54,491 nucleotides of DNA from Verrucomicrobiota bacterium (lineage in GTDB: Bacteria; Verrucomicrobiota; Lentisphaeria; JABSQK01; JAJFLO01), in contig JAJFLO010000041.1 of assembly GCA_021772675.1 (NCBI GenBank), positions 1 to 54,491 of the forward strand. Direction: 5' to 3'. The translations under genes were made by a program, and so were the position numbers. Below, piece by piece: positions 41,068-49,872 of the stretch (within the stretch, counting starts at the first letter, position 1; every line of letters begins with the position of its first letter). The notes under the pieces are model-generated. The model saw only the letters and a program-made list of their open reading frames with translations. It ran no database searches and was not told where the DNA came from.

Positions 41068-42933
41068 TTACACGAATAATTCTTCACCTTGTTTTATGAG
41101 TTTAGCGCTGTTCATTGCAACCAAAATTGAACCAATTAATTGCGATAAAGCTGCAACGATTGGGGATAAATAACCCATTGCGCTTAATGATGTTCCACCG
41201 ATAATTATAATTCCTCCAATTAAAAAATTTTGAATAATGGTTAGCTTCATTTTTTTGGCAAGTCGCAATAAAAACGGGATACGGTTTAATTCATTATTCA
41301 TTAAAGCGATAGTGGCACTTTCTATGGCAACATCAATACCGGCAGCTCCCATAGCGATTCCAATATTACTTTTAGCCAAAGCCGGACCATCATTCACCCC
41401 ATCACCAATAAATGCCACCTGGTATCCTTGTTTTTTTAAACTGTTCACATATTCAACCTTATCCAGCGGAGAACATTCTCCTCGTGAGTTCAGTACATTT
41501 AATTTATCTGAGACATTTTTTACTACAGCGTTCCGATCACCAGATATCATCGCAATATGTGAAACTCCTAATGTAGATAAATCGGTTAAACATGTTGATG
41601 CCTGAGCACGTTCTTTGTCACTTAATCCAATCCACCCGAGTGGATTTCCACTTTTTGTTACAAATAATAAGCTCATTCCTGACGCTTCCGCCTCATCGAT
41701 ATCCAAAAAATTATCGGTTTTTACGTCGTTTTCTCTCATCCAATTTAAGTTTCCAACGAGTATTTCGTCCTTATTTTCACATGTCGCTTTTACACCACGT
41801 CCAGGTTCTTCATGTAGTAAATGCGGTAAATCAATAGTCACATTTACTGATTTTGCCAGTGCCACTACAGCTTTTGCCACAGGGTGATTGCTGCCTGATT
41901 CTGCTGCTGCTGCGGTTGCAAGTAATTCTGAAGACTCGATACCTTTATTAGGTGATAACCGTGTCACTTCGAGAATTCCTGTAGTCAGGGTTCCTGTTTT
42001 ATCAAATATAACGGCATTGATTCGAGCCATAGCTTCAATATCATTGACATCTTTCAATAGTACGCCTAATCGCGCTGCTGCAGATAACGATGCGACTACT
42101 GCGGCCGGAGTCGCTAATATTAGTGCAATGGGGCATGTAGCAACCAGTAGCGCAATGACTCTATCAAGTCCATCAGGCTCATGGCGATTAAAGTATAAAA
42201 CCATTCCAGCTAACATTAAAACGATTGGCATATAGAACCGGGCATATTCATCAACCATTCTTACAAATGGAAGTTTACTTTCCTGTGCTTTTAAAATCAG
42301 TTCTTTTACTTTGCCTATAGTTGTCTCGTCACCGGCTTTTTCAACCTTTATATCAATAACGCCACTCAAATTGGATGTGCCCGCAAATACATGTTCGTTA
42401 ACTAATTTATCTACCGGCAATGATTCCCCGGTTATATTTGCTTCATTGATCGAACTAATTCCTTTTAAAATAGTGCCATCTGCCAATATATTTTCTCCTG
42501 GTTTAACTCGAATGACATCGTCTGGTTCTAGTAAATGCCCTTTTATGGCTTCCTCTGATCCATCATTCAATATTCGTCTGGCATTTCCTGGAGTGATTTT
42601 TGCAAGGGTTTCAAGGTTCATCTCTGCACCACTTGCTGTGCGTGTTTCGATAATAATTGAAAACAAAATAAAAAATGCAATGCAGGCCGAAGTTTTTAAA
42701 TCCCCTTGGACGCAGCTTCCCAAAATTGCCAAAATTGCTAACTCATGCATCTTCATTGAGCCGGACTGGATGTCATTTACTACAATTTGAAAAATGGGTA
42801 TTATCAGAATGACAATAGCGATAAATGCACTTATTGATGAGACAAAATTATGGTCATCTATAATTCGCGTTGCTATAAATGAATTAATTATAAAAATTAA
42901 TCCTGTAATTAAACAAATGATTTTTTGTTTCAT
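41068..42933 (-). CDS. P1B-type heavy-metal ATPase
   Basis: This 621-aa ATP-driven metal pump has 'NITGESLPVDK' (actuator), 'VATCPIALILATPAAV' (transmembrane CPx motif, here CPI), 'FDKTGTLTTG' (phosphorylated Asp), 'SNHPVAKAVV' (P1B-specific HP motif) and 'GDGVNDGPALAKS'. No N-terminal HMA domain or His-rich metal site is present. CPI rather than CPC leaves metal specificity open. It lies 22 bases after the HflK-like gene and, if co-transcribed with the distal Fur-type gene, would be metal-controlled. The second hinge motif reads NDGP rather than the usual NDAP. Confidence 0.93.
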   Translation of the reverse strand: MKQKIICLITGLIFIINSFIATRIIDDHNFVSSISAFIAIVILIIPIFQIVVNDIQSGSMKMHELAILAILGSCVQGDLKTSACIAFFILFSIIIETRTASGAEMNLETLAKITPGNARRILNDGSEEAIKGHLLEPDDVIRVKPGENILADGTILKGISSINEANITGESLPVDKLVNEHVFAGTSNLSGVIDIKVEKAGDETTIGKVKELILKAQESKLPFVRMVDEYARFYMPIVLMLAGMVLYFNRHEPDGLDRVIALLVATCPIALILATPAAVVASLSAAARLGVLLKDVNDIEAMARINAVIFDKTGTLTTGILEVTRLSPNKGIESSELLATAAAAESGSNHPVAKAVVALAKSVNVTIDLPHLLHEEPGRGVKATCENKDEILVGNLNWMRENDVKTDNFLDIDEAEASGMSLLFVTKSGNPLGWIGLSDKERAQASTCLTDLSTLGVSHIAMISGDRNAVVKNVSDKLNVLNSRGECSPLDKVEYVNSLKKQGYQVAFIGDGVNDGPALAKSNIGIAMGAAGIDVAIESATIALMNNELNRIPFLLRLAKKMKLTIIQNFLIGGIIIIGGTSLSAMGYLSPIVAALSQLIGSILVAMNSAKLIKQGEELFV

Positions 42934-42955
42934 CGAAAATTAAATTAGCTAAATT

Positions 42956-43993
42956 TTATTTGTTTGAACGATTTGTACTTCGTGGCAAATTTATTCTGAT
43001 TTCCCTATTCGGTGATGGTTCGATAATAAATATTTCATCAACATTCGCCATAATTTTTTTTATCCTGTTCTGGTATATGGTCTGAGTTATTACCTCCGGA
43101 TTAGTTTTATATAGGGGATACAGTTTCTGGAAAGTTGCCGCGTCTGCTTCGGCTTTGCTTATCTTTTTTGTCGCCCAGGTATGGGCTACCAATTTTACCT
43201 GGGATGATTGACCTTCGGCAATATTTTTTTGATCATCTTCAAAAACCTTTGCACTAGCCATATCCTCCTGAAACTTTTGATTTGCTTGAGTTACATTATT
43301 AATTGCATTGGTCAGTTGGCGAGGCCAGCTCAATTGTAAATCCAGAGGATGGATTTCGATCCCCATTTTTAATTTGGTTATATTTTGCTGAAGTAATCTA
43401 AAAACGGATTCATTCAAAATTTTTCTGTTTTTCATTATTTCACCACTGTTCATTCTCGATACTGATTTTAATAATGCATTATCAAGGCAGTGTACAATAA
43501 ATTCATCCGCATCATTAAATTTGAACATATAATCCAGAGGCTGATTAATTCTGTATTTCAAACTACATTTCACGTGCAATATGTTTTGATCGGATGTGAT
43601 TAAATATCCATCGACACCGGGTTTTAGAAATGCGGGTATATCCCCAGCTATGCCTGTTTTTGATTCTTCATCGGTTTGTTTATACCAAAACGTATCGGAT
43701 TCAATGATTTGAGTCCGTTTTGCCGGTACTTTGATGATTTCATCAATAGGATAGGGCAGGGCAAGAACCATTCCTGCTTCATCTTTTATTGGTCCCTGAA
43801 CTGCCCCGAATCGTATTACGATAGCTTGTTCGAACTGTTCGATATTTCTAATTCCACTTACAAAAAAGGCGAAGACTAAGAAGACGATCAATATTCGTAC
43901 AGCGCTAAATATGACAGCTAGCGCATCGTGTAAAGCGACAATTCCACCATTATTTTCAATTGAATTTGTTTGATTCGTTTCGCTGTTTTTCAT
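42956..43993 (-). CDS. HflK-like SPFH membrane protein
   Basis: This 345-aa protein has a short cytoplasmic lead, one membrane helix ('ILIVFLVFAFFVSGI') and an SPFH domain beginning 'RNIEQFEQAIVIRFGAVQGPIKDEAGMVLALPYPIDEIIKV', as in HflK. Later 'LITSDQNILHVKCSLKYRI' and a coiled coil with 'KAEADAATFQKLYPLYKTNPEVITQTIY' follow. HflK and HflC form a large cage around FtsH in other bacteria; no FtsH is in this window. It is 130 bases downstream of the HflC-like gene, with repeat D between them. Confidence 0.88.
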   Translation of the reverse strand: MKNSETNQTNSIENNGGIVALHDALAVIFSAVRILIVFLVFAFFVSGIRNIEQFEQAIVIRFGAVQGPIKDEAGMVLALPYPIDEIIKVPAKRTQIIESDTFWYKQTDEESKTGIAGDIPAFLKPGVDGYLITSDQNILHVKCSLKYRINQPLDYMFKFNDADEFIVHCLDNALLKSVSRMNSGEIMKNRKILNESVFRLLQQNITKLKMGIEIHPLDLQLSWPRQLTNAINNVTQANQKFQEDMASAKVFEDDQKNIAEGQSSQVKLVAHTWATKKISKAEADAATFQKLYPLYKTNPEVITQTIYQNRIKKIMANVDEIFIIEPSPNREIRINLPRSTNRSNK

Positions 43994-44011
43994 TGAGCTC
44001 GGAGTTTATAT

Positions 44012-44103
44012 ATACTGCAAGCAGTAAGTTTTTCGACATTCGTTTGTCAATTTAGGTAGTGATTTTACAGAAACCTGTCGGAAACCTGATGGCTTTCGGT
44101 ATA
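44012..44103 (-). repeat. Repeat D (92 bp), copy 2
   Basis: This is the inverse of 32028-32119 with only a few base differences. It lies between the HflC-like and HflK-like genes and is followed by attaatcagg, which resembles the family-B terminus. Confidence 0.8.
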
Positions 44104-44123
44104 ATTAATCAGGACTTCATGAT

Positions 44124-45002
44124 TTATTTTTTTTGACCATATTTTAATAAGTCGTAGGGTGGGGTGTCTGGATCGAGTATAATCGTTGTTTTTGTTTTCA
44201 TAGTTTCTTCTAATGCGTCGAGTTTTCTTAGAAAAACCGCGAACTCCAGATCCTCATTGAACTTGTCATATTGTTCCGCAGCTTTAATTAAAGCATCGCC
44301 GCGAATACGTTTTGCCTGGGCTTCAGCTTTTGCCAATTTTTGCGCCTTTTGGTTATTTGCATTATCACGTATGATTTTTGCATTTTTTGTCCCTTCAGAT
44401 TGTATCTCCGCAGCTAATTTTTCCTGTTCCTGAATCATTTTATCGAAGATGCTTTGTGTATTTGATTCATGTAAATTTATTTGGGCGATGCCAATGAAAT
44501 CAATTTTTATCCCATAAATAGATTGACTCTTTTGGTTTACGCCAGCCAGTAGTTCGTTTTCGATATTTGACAGAGTTTCGTCAGCTTTGCCTAATTTTAC
44601 AATATCAAGCATACTATGTCTGCGAAATACGGATTCCCTTTCGCTGGCAATCAGGCTTTTGAGAATGGATTCCGCTTCAAAAAAATTGCCGACACTATTA
44701 AAAAAGAGGAGTGGCTCATGAATATTCCAGGTGCAGAATAATTCGACGATCAAGTTGGTATTGTCATTGGTAACTGTTTCTCTGAGATTCAGTTTTAGTA
44801 ATTGTTTACGATTATCATAGCGAGTTATTTTTTGAATCGGCCAGGGAAATTTCCAATGCAAACCGGGCTGATCAACCAATTTTGGTTTGCCTAGCGTCGT
44901 GGCGATCACTGTTTCAGAAATGCGTAACTGATATCCACATAGTATAAACATAAATAAAATGGCAACTAAACACGCGATTATTGTTGGAATTTTTGATTTC
45001 AC
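44124..45002 (-). CDS. HflC-like SPFH membrane protein
   Basis: This 292-aa protein has an N-terminal membrane helix ('IIACLVAILFMFILCGY') and an SPFH domain starting 'LRISETVIATTLGKPKLVDQPGLHWKFPWPIQKITRYDNR', the HflC pattern. It continues with 'YGIKIDFIGIAQINLHESNTQSIFDKMIQEQEKLAAEIQSEGT' and a Lys/Ala-rich coiled coil including 'AEAQAKRIRGDALIKAAEQY'. It pairs with the HflK-like gene next door. The 323-base gap on its upstream side separates it from the third SPFH protein. Confidence 0.88.
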   Translation of the reverse strand: MKSKIPTIIACLVAILFMFILCGYQLRISETVIATTLGKPKLVDQPGLHWKFPWPIQKITRYDNRKQLLKLNLRETVTNDNTNLIVELFCTWNIHEPLLFFNSVGNFFEAESILKSLIASERESVFRRHSMLDIVKLGKADETLSNIENELLAGVNQKSQSIYGIKIDFIGIAQINLHESNTQSIFDKMIQEQEKLAAEIQSEGTKNAKIIRDNANNQKAQKLAKAEAQAKRIRGDALIKAAEQYDKFNEDLEFAVFLRKLDALEETMKTKTTIILDPDTPPYDLLKYGQKK

Positions 45003-45325
45003 TTCATGATTCTCCAGGTTGCTATCAATTAATATTTGTAATTGTTTTCAGATTTTAGGTGTCAGTTTTTGCCGTGGGTCAAAATTTAATCTCTATTGAG
45101 CCACTTGCAAAAGTCTGTTTAACCCGCATTGCGAACGCATGAGCGGCATCTTTGTCAAGTAAGCCGTTAATCCGTCGCAACCCATTGGGCATCAATTTTT
45201 TTTGGCTCACAGTCAATTTTGAGGAATGGGTACAATGCGTAAGTATTGCACGCAAAACCTCAAAATCACATGTGCATCCAAATTAGAATGATGTGCGGTC
45301 AAAGATACTTTTGCACGTGGCTCTA
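45003..45325. other. Gap between two SPFH genes
   Basis: There is no credible gene; an 82-codon plus-strand frame overlapping from 45246 is antisense to the SPFH gene. Small inverted stretches (gcattgcgaacgcatg near 45127) suggest a decayed repeat. Confidence 0.4.
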
Positions 45326-47212
45326 TTATTCAACAGATACGTCTAGAATATCTGCTTTGGAGTTTTTTAGTTCAAGATTTATGACTTCCCTTGTACTTTT
45401 CGAGTTTGTGATAATTTTTCTAACGTCTCTTAACCATTCTTCTAAATTATCCATCGTTGAACGTATTCTATATAACTCCGGATATTTTTTATAAATCTTA
45501 TATTGTTTCAGGAAGTTATTCATTTCGACTTCGGCCAGACTTGTCCTTAAGATAGTGTCGCTTTCTGCTTGTTTTACGATACGGTTTGTTTCAGAATCAG
45601 CTTCAGCCATGGTCTGAATTGCATAGTTTTGAGCGCGTAATTGCTGACTAATCCTTGCCTGTTGAGTCGATATTAATTGCTGAAACGATATCGAGACATC
45701 AGGTGGTGGTTGAATATAATTTACATCGACATGAGTTATTGTGTAGCCTAGTTTACGGGCATTCACTGTGGACTGAATTTCCAATTTTAAATATTTTGAA
45801 AGGTCGGAAAAATTACATTTGAGCAACTCGTAAAAATTGTGACTCAGAATGTAGCGATTTAGTATTTGTTTACTTAATAGGTTAAGCAATTTATCATTGG
45901 TCTTGTGGGTACTGAAATACTCGATGGGTATCTCGATTTTGTAATGCACGTTGATACTTGCTGATGCGAGGTTCACATCCAATATCCGTGTTTTTTGGTT
46001 TGTGTCATGGGTGTCAGACATGTTACTTCCTGCCAGAAATACATTTTTATTAAACGCTTCATTGTCCCACAATACAATATTCATATTTTCTTCATGGTCG
46101 TTTTGAGATTTACCTGTAGGTATTGCGCCTGTTGAGGTAGTATAAATTTTCTGTGTAGGAATTTTATGGATTCGGTTGATAGGCCAAGGATAATTGAGGT
46201 AAAGTCCCGGAGAAAGTTCTTCCAGTTTAGTTGATCCCATAGATTCTTTAAGTGCAGTTTCGCTTGGGTGTACAAAGGTGATACATGTGAGTAAAGCAAG
46301 TGTGATTGATTGAATGAATAGATAGGGAATAAGAATCCTTGTACAAAAATTTTGCATCCATTGTTCGGATATCTTGATGCCAAATTGATACTCAATGACC
46401 TCTGTCAAATTTGCGACAAGCCGGCGAGGCTGATTTATGAGTCTTAACAGTCGGCTGTTATATAAAGGTAAGTTTACTTTATCAATTCTCTGGGGGCGAT
46501 ACGTTTCGATGATGAAAAAAAAGAATCGTTCAATTGCAATAATAATAGCAAGCCCGCATGTCAACCATGTACCCCACCGTTCAATATTATCAAATCGCCA
46601 ATAGAACAACAACGATGCAACGCCGCTGATAAGACATAGAATTGAACAAAAAATCAGATAGCTGCTTACAGGGATAATATAAATATTTTTATTTCCTTCA
46701 GCAATTCCTAAGCAATATTTTCCTAGAAGAAACAAGGAGCATGAAAATGTAATTAAAACTGAGGCACTAATAAGTAATGGATTAAGATTGTCCGGCAGAA
46801 TTACATGGGAGTGGCTTTTTTCCAAAGACAAAACGCTATAGCATAGTGCAAGTTCAATCACACTTACAAAAATAACAATAATTGGAAGAATGATCTTATT
46901 GAATTGTTTGTTTGAGTTTTGATATCGCCCCGATAAATCATCAATTTCGTTTTCAAACAATGTCCCAGACTTGTCTATTTTTTTATTTTCTTCAACTTCC
47001 TCATTTGCCAGTCTTTGCATATAGGAATGAATAAATGATATGGATGCAATGAATGTAGAGATTAAAAGAAAATTGGCTGTTTGAACCATCAAATGGGCTG
47101 AAATGGCTGGTTCAATATTATAACTAATTATATAAAGAGCAACGCTGAAAATTAATTGAATGATTGCAGCAACTATAGATAATTTTCCATTATCATGTTT
47201 TTGATTCATCAT
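45326..47212 (-). CDS. Polytopic membrane protein with SPFH domain (third HflK-like)
   Basis: I chose the ATG at 47212, which overlaps the permease stop as ATGA; a longer frame to 47296 would overlap the permease much more. The roughly 628-aa product has six or so N-terminal membrane helices over about 250 residues. A further helix ('FIQSITLALLTCITFVH') leads directly into an SPFH domain ('LKESMGSTKLEELSPGLYLNYPWPINRIHKIPTQKIY', 'INVHYKIEIP', 'ARKLGYTITHVDVNYIQPP') and a C-terminal coiled coil. Fusion of a polytopic sensor-like or exporter-like part to SPFH is unusual. It probably assembles with the HflK/HflC-like proteins downstream. Confidence 0.8.
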   Translation of the reverse strand: MMNQKHDNGKLSIVAAIIQLIFSVALYIISYNIEPAISAHLMVQTANFLLISTFIASISFIHSYMQRLANEEVEENKKIDKSGTLFENEIDDLSGRYQNSNKQFNKIILPIIVIFVSVIELALCYSVLSLEKSHSHVILPDNLNPLLISASVLITFSCSLFLLGKYCLGIAEGNKNIYIIPVSSYLIFCSILCLISGVASLLFYWRFDNIERWGTWLTCGLAIIIAIERFFFFIIETYRPQRIDKVNLPLYNSRLLRLINQPRRLVANLTEVIEYQFGIKISEQWMQNFCTRILIPYLFIQSITLALLTCITFVHPSETALKESMGSTKLEELSPGLYLNYPWPINRIHKIPTQKIYTTSTGAIPTGKSQNDHEENMNIVLWDNEAFNKNVFLAGSNMSDTHDTNQKTRILDVNLASASINVHYKIEIPIEYFSTHKTNDKLLNLLSKQILNRYILSHNFYELLKCNFSDLSKYLKLEIQSTVNARKLGYTITHVDVNYIQPPPDVSISFQQLISTQQARISQQLRAQNYAIQTMAEADSETNRIVKQAESDTILRTSLAEVEMNNFLKQYKIYKKYPELYRIRSTMDNLEEWLRDVRKIITNSKSTREVINLELKNSKADILDVSVE

Positions 47213-48153
47213 TCCCCTTGAATCTCCATTCGTTCGTATAGGATTGTGGCTATAATGACATAAATACATAAAAATGCGAATGCCTGAATCGCACACGTCC
47301 CATAAAAATCAATTGGAATACTTAATCCCTCTCCCAGCCTGTCCGAAACCCAGAATATTTGCCAGTTTGGAACAATCGCTTTTCCCAGAAGTGAAAGTGA
47401 TTTATTTAGCAAAATTATATTAATCAAATATTCTGAAATTAAGCCGAAGAAAAATACAATAATTCCAATGCCTAAAACCATGACTGAATCCGCTGCAACC
47501 GCGACAGGTAATATAAGAGACGAAAATACAATGATGCCAAATAAAAGTACGGCACCACTTTGTAATCCCAGCCAGTCAAAGTGATTATTGCCTTGAATTA
47601 CAACTTTTATTATGATCCCAAGAACCAGAAGACAACTTAATATGATATTTGCATAAAATACATAGGAACCATTGAATAGAAAATGACGTCCGGCACTGAC
47701 GAGTAATGCCGCGATAATTATCGATAGGTATAAGATAAGACTGGGCAGATTCAAAAAATCAGAATTGGAAGTTACTTCAGATATCCAGAGGTAACCTGAC
47801 AATTCAGATATATGTAGAAGCACTATACTGATGAAAACGCCACTCCATTTCCCAAAAATCAGACACGTGGGACCAATTGGTCGGCTCAATAGGATTGAAC
47901 CGGCGCCACGCCGAAGGTCGTCTGTAACAGCTCGAATAATTCCAAAGGTAATGCCAAGACATCCAATGATAAAGATTAAAGCCTGGCATTGATCCCTATA
48001 TAACTGCATGTGTTCACCATAGGTAAAACCCGGTACACACCCGAGAAGGGCAATCAAAAATAATGCTGTTAAATGTAAAATCAGATAAAATGGATCACCT
48101 AAAGTGACAATAAATGAATTTCGGACGATTGCTCGATATTGTCTCAGCCACAT
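47209..48153 (-). CDS. ABC-2-type permease-like membrane protein
   Basis: This 314-aa protein has about seven to nine membrane helices. Its start 'WLRQYRAIVRNSFIVTLGDPFYLILHLTALFLIALLGCVPGFTYG' and the segment 'VTDDLRRGAGSILLSRPIGPTCLIFGKWSGVFISIVLLHISELSG' are typical of ABC-2 permeases (the 'RGAG..LL.RP......GKW.G' pattern). The only ABC ATPase in the group is at 39826-41019, which may serve both permeases. It lies 36 bases after the Fur-type gene and overlaps the SPFH protein gene. Confidence 0.78.
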   Translation of the reverse strand: MWLRQYRAIVRNSFIVTLGDPFYLILHLTALFLIALLGCVPGFTYGEHMQLYRDQCQALIFIIGCLGITFGIIRAVTDDLRRGAGSILLSRPIGPTCLIFGKWSGVFISIVLLHISELSGYLWISEVTSNSDFLNLPSLILYLSIIIAALLVSAGRHFLFNGSYVFYANIILSCLLVLGIIIKVVIQGNNHFDWLGLQSGAVLLFGIIVFSSLILPVAVAADSVMVLGIGIIVFFFGLISEYLINIILLNKSLSLLGKAIVPNWQIFWVSDRLGEGLSIPIDFYGTCAIQAFAFLCIYVIIATILYERMEIQGE

Positions 48154-48189
48154 TTTGTGTAAATGTTAAGATTTTATTTTTTATATGAT

Positions 48190-48678
48190 TCAATCGATTT
48201 TCTGGCAATGTGCACACGTGCCGTCGATTTGAAACAAATGATTTTTTGGGATAAATTTTTTATGCTGTTCTATATACCACTTTAACGGAGAAAATATATC
48301 CCCGGGAATATCAATTTCCTCAGTATTTTGACATTCCGTACAATGAATGAGAATATGCAGTCCCGCTTTACAGTTTAAGTGAGTACAGGCGATATATCCT
48401 CCAGTAGGAAAAACCTGATGAACTAATCCTAATTTCAAAAATGTATCCAAAATTCGATATACGGAAACCTGATCAATGATTTGATTTGATTTTTTTCCGG
48501 ATGTTGAATTGATCTCTTCAAGTATTTCACGAGGAGACAGGCTGTCAGAAACCGTTGATAATAGGTTGATTACTGCCAATCTGGGTTTTGTAACCTTTGC
48601 GCCAGAATTTCTGAGAATTTGTTCACACTTTTGACCGTAGTAATTACCACAGTTTGTTTTGGAATTATCGTTACTCAT
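48190..48678 (-). CDS. Fur-family metal-responsive regulator
   Basis: This 162-aa protein is a Fur-type repressor. It has an N-terminal winged helix ('GAKVTKPRLAVINLLSTVSDSLSPREILEEINS', 'QVSVYRILDTFLKLGLVHQVF') and a metal-binding dimerisation domain with 'HCTECQNTEEID' and a terminal 'CAHCQ', the two CxxC pairs that hold structural zinc. 'KAGLHILIHC' gives the His/Cys ligands of a regulatory site. The first position in the minus-strand group and the P1B ATPase downstream suggest it senses a metal, possibly zinc (Zur-like). Which metal cannot be told from sequence. Confidence 0.9.
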   Translation of the reverse strand: MSNDNSKTNCGNYYGQKCEQILRNSGAKVTKPRLAVINLLSTVSDSLSPREILEEINSTSGKKSNQIIDQVSVYRILDTFLKLGLVHQVFPTGGYIACTHLNCKAGLHILIHCTECQNTEEIDIPGDIFSPLKWYIEQHKKFIPKNHLFQIDGTCAHCQKID

Positions 48679-49074
48679 TTTCTATACAGGAGCAGAGTGA
48701 TTTTATGTCAATAGAGTTAGCCCGGATTTCTCACATTACTTCCGATTCAAAAGCGTATATCGCCTAAATTCAAAGTCTTTATCTGTCTTGCGATTCTGCT
48801 CAGCAGAATTCGACACACTGTCACCCGCTCGTTTATGTCAAATCATTGAATATAGTCAATCTAAGCTTTCAAACCACAAAGTTTGTGAGAAAACCGAGTT
48901 AGTGGTCACTATAATTTGTGGAATTAAAAATAATGCAGGCTAGTTAACCCATAAATGCTGTAAATCCGTGGCAAACCAATGTTGTGAATCCAGGGATTTG
49001 AACAGATTCCTGACTGTTGTTGTACCAATAGTGATTTTCTAATAATATTCACTTTGACGTGATATGAATAAATA
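48679..49074. other. Gap between Fur-type and MerC-like genes
   Basis: It contains the family-C element copy 2 (48717-48901) and about 170 bases of A+T-rich DNA without features. A promoter for the Fur-led group is expected near 48680-48715 but I cannot assign one. Confidence 0.5.
48717..48901. repeat. Family C MITE-like element, copy 2
   Basis: The left end ttagcccggatttctcaca and the complement of the right end (taactcggttttctcaca) are terminal inverted repeats of about 18 bases. The interior matches copy 1 (34999-35178) at most positions, in the same orientation, including cacaaagtttgtg. Confidence 0.8.
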
Positions 49075-49575
49075 TTAATGGTGATGATGCTTTTTACATT
49101 TAATGCAGGATTTGCAAAAATGACGATTCAACATATGGCTTAAAGCGATTGCGCTACCACCGGCTAATAGTAATAGTAACCCGAAGGGATTACTTTGAGG
49201 ATGACCATGATGGGAAACCACTGGTTCTGATGCTGAGGTCAACGTCAAATTATGATAATTTTCATGACCATGATGATGAGGAAGAATGAATACTGCACAA
49301 ATTATCATTGATGCAGCAGCAGCATAAACTAAGAGTGCCTGAATTTTTTTATGGATTACGAATCCCCAGCATAAGCTGAATGCGGCGAGGCAGATTGTGG
49401 AGATTAGGAAAACCTTTTCGATAGTCTGATCTAATAAAAAGCTCAGCCCAAATAACGGAAGCAATGCAATTAGCAATGGAAGAGCTATACAATGTACCGC
49501 GCATGCTAACGAAATTACGGCTCCAAATTTATCGATATTTCGGTGGATTTTGTCGGTAAATAATGTTGATTTCAT
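49075..49575 (-). CDS. MerC-domain membrane protein, His/Cys-rich
   Basis: This 166-aa protein has a MerC-like N-terminal part: 'RNIDKFGAVISLACAVHCIALPLLIALLPLFGLSFLLD', where the 'ACAVHC' Cys pair in the first helix is the metal-thiolate site, then further helices. Loops and tail are loaded with metal ligands: 'HHHGHENYH', 'HHGHP', 'HFCKSCIKCKKHHHH'. In the MerC family it would move or sense soft metal ions. It stands near the Fur-type gene and has a perfect palindrome upstream (49612-49628), so control by that regulator is plausible. Confidence 0.85.
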   Translation of the reverse strand: MKSTLFTDKIHRNIDKFGAVISLACAVHCIALPLLIALLPLFGLSFLLDQTIEKVFLISTICLAAFSLCWGFVIHKKIQALLVYAAAASMIICAVFILPHHHGHENYHNLTLTSASEPVVSHHGHPQSNPFGLLLLLAGGSAIALSHMLNRHFCKSCIKCKKHHHH

Positions 49576-49872
49576 AGTAAATTTAATTTATGAGTTTCTT
49601 GTAAAAGTTTTATATGCTTTAAGCATATTTTATATCACAAATTAGCCATCATATCAATAGAGTCAATGTCTAAATGCAAAAAAATTGCAATAAAGATGAA
49701 TTTTGCGGTTATTGCGAGTCTGGATCCTCTTAAAATTTAGTAAAATAATGATAGAATTATAATATTGCCTGCGAATGTTAAAATCGCTATGGTGAAGACG
49801 TTTCAGCAGAATCATTATTTACTGAATTGAGTTGTTCAATATCAATTTGATCTGGAGTTTGGTAAGAAACTA
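49576..49872. other. Gap upstream of the MerC-like gene
   Basis: This is a 297-base A+T-rich stretch. It contains the palindrome at 49612-49628 and no gene. Confidence 0.45.
49612..49628. promoter_or_regulatory. Palindromic candidate operator
   Basis: The 17-base sequence atatgctttaagcatat is a perfect inverted repeat around one central base, about 37 bases upstream of the MerC-like ATG. Its A+T-rich dyad form and size fit a binding site for a dimeric regulator such as the nearby Fur-family protein. No second copy was found by eye before the Fur-type gene. Confidence 0.45.

Noticed and set aside
41237..42790. Plus-strand frames of 81-159 codons opposite the P-type ATPase gene
   Set aside because: They are antisense shadows of a strongly conserved gene.
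47213..47296. Longer start for the polytopic SPFH protein
   Set aside because: The extra residues are out of keeping with a membrane protein start and overlap the permease gene by 88 bases; the ATGA overlap at 47212-47209 is the natural start.
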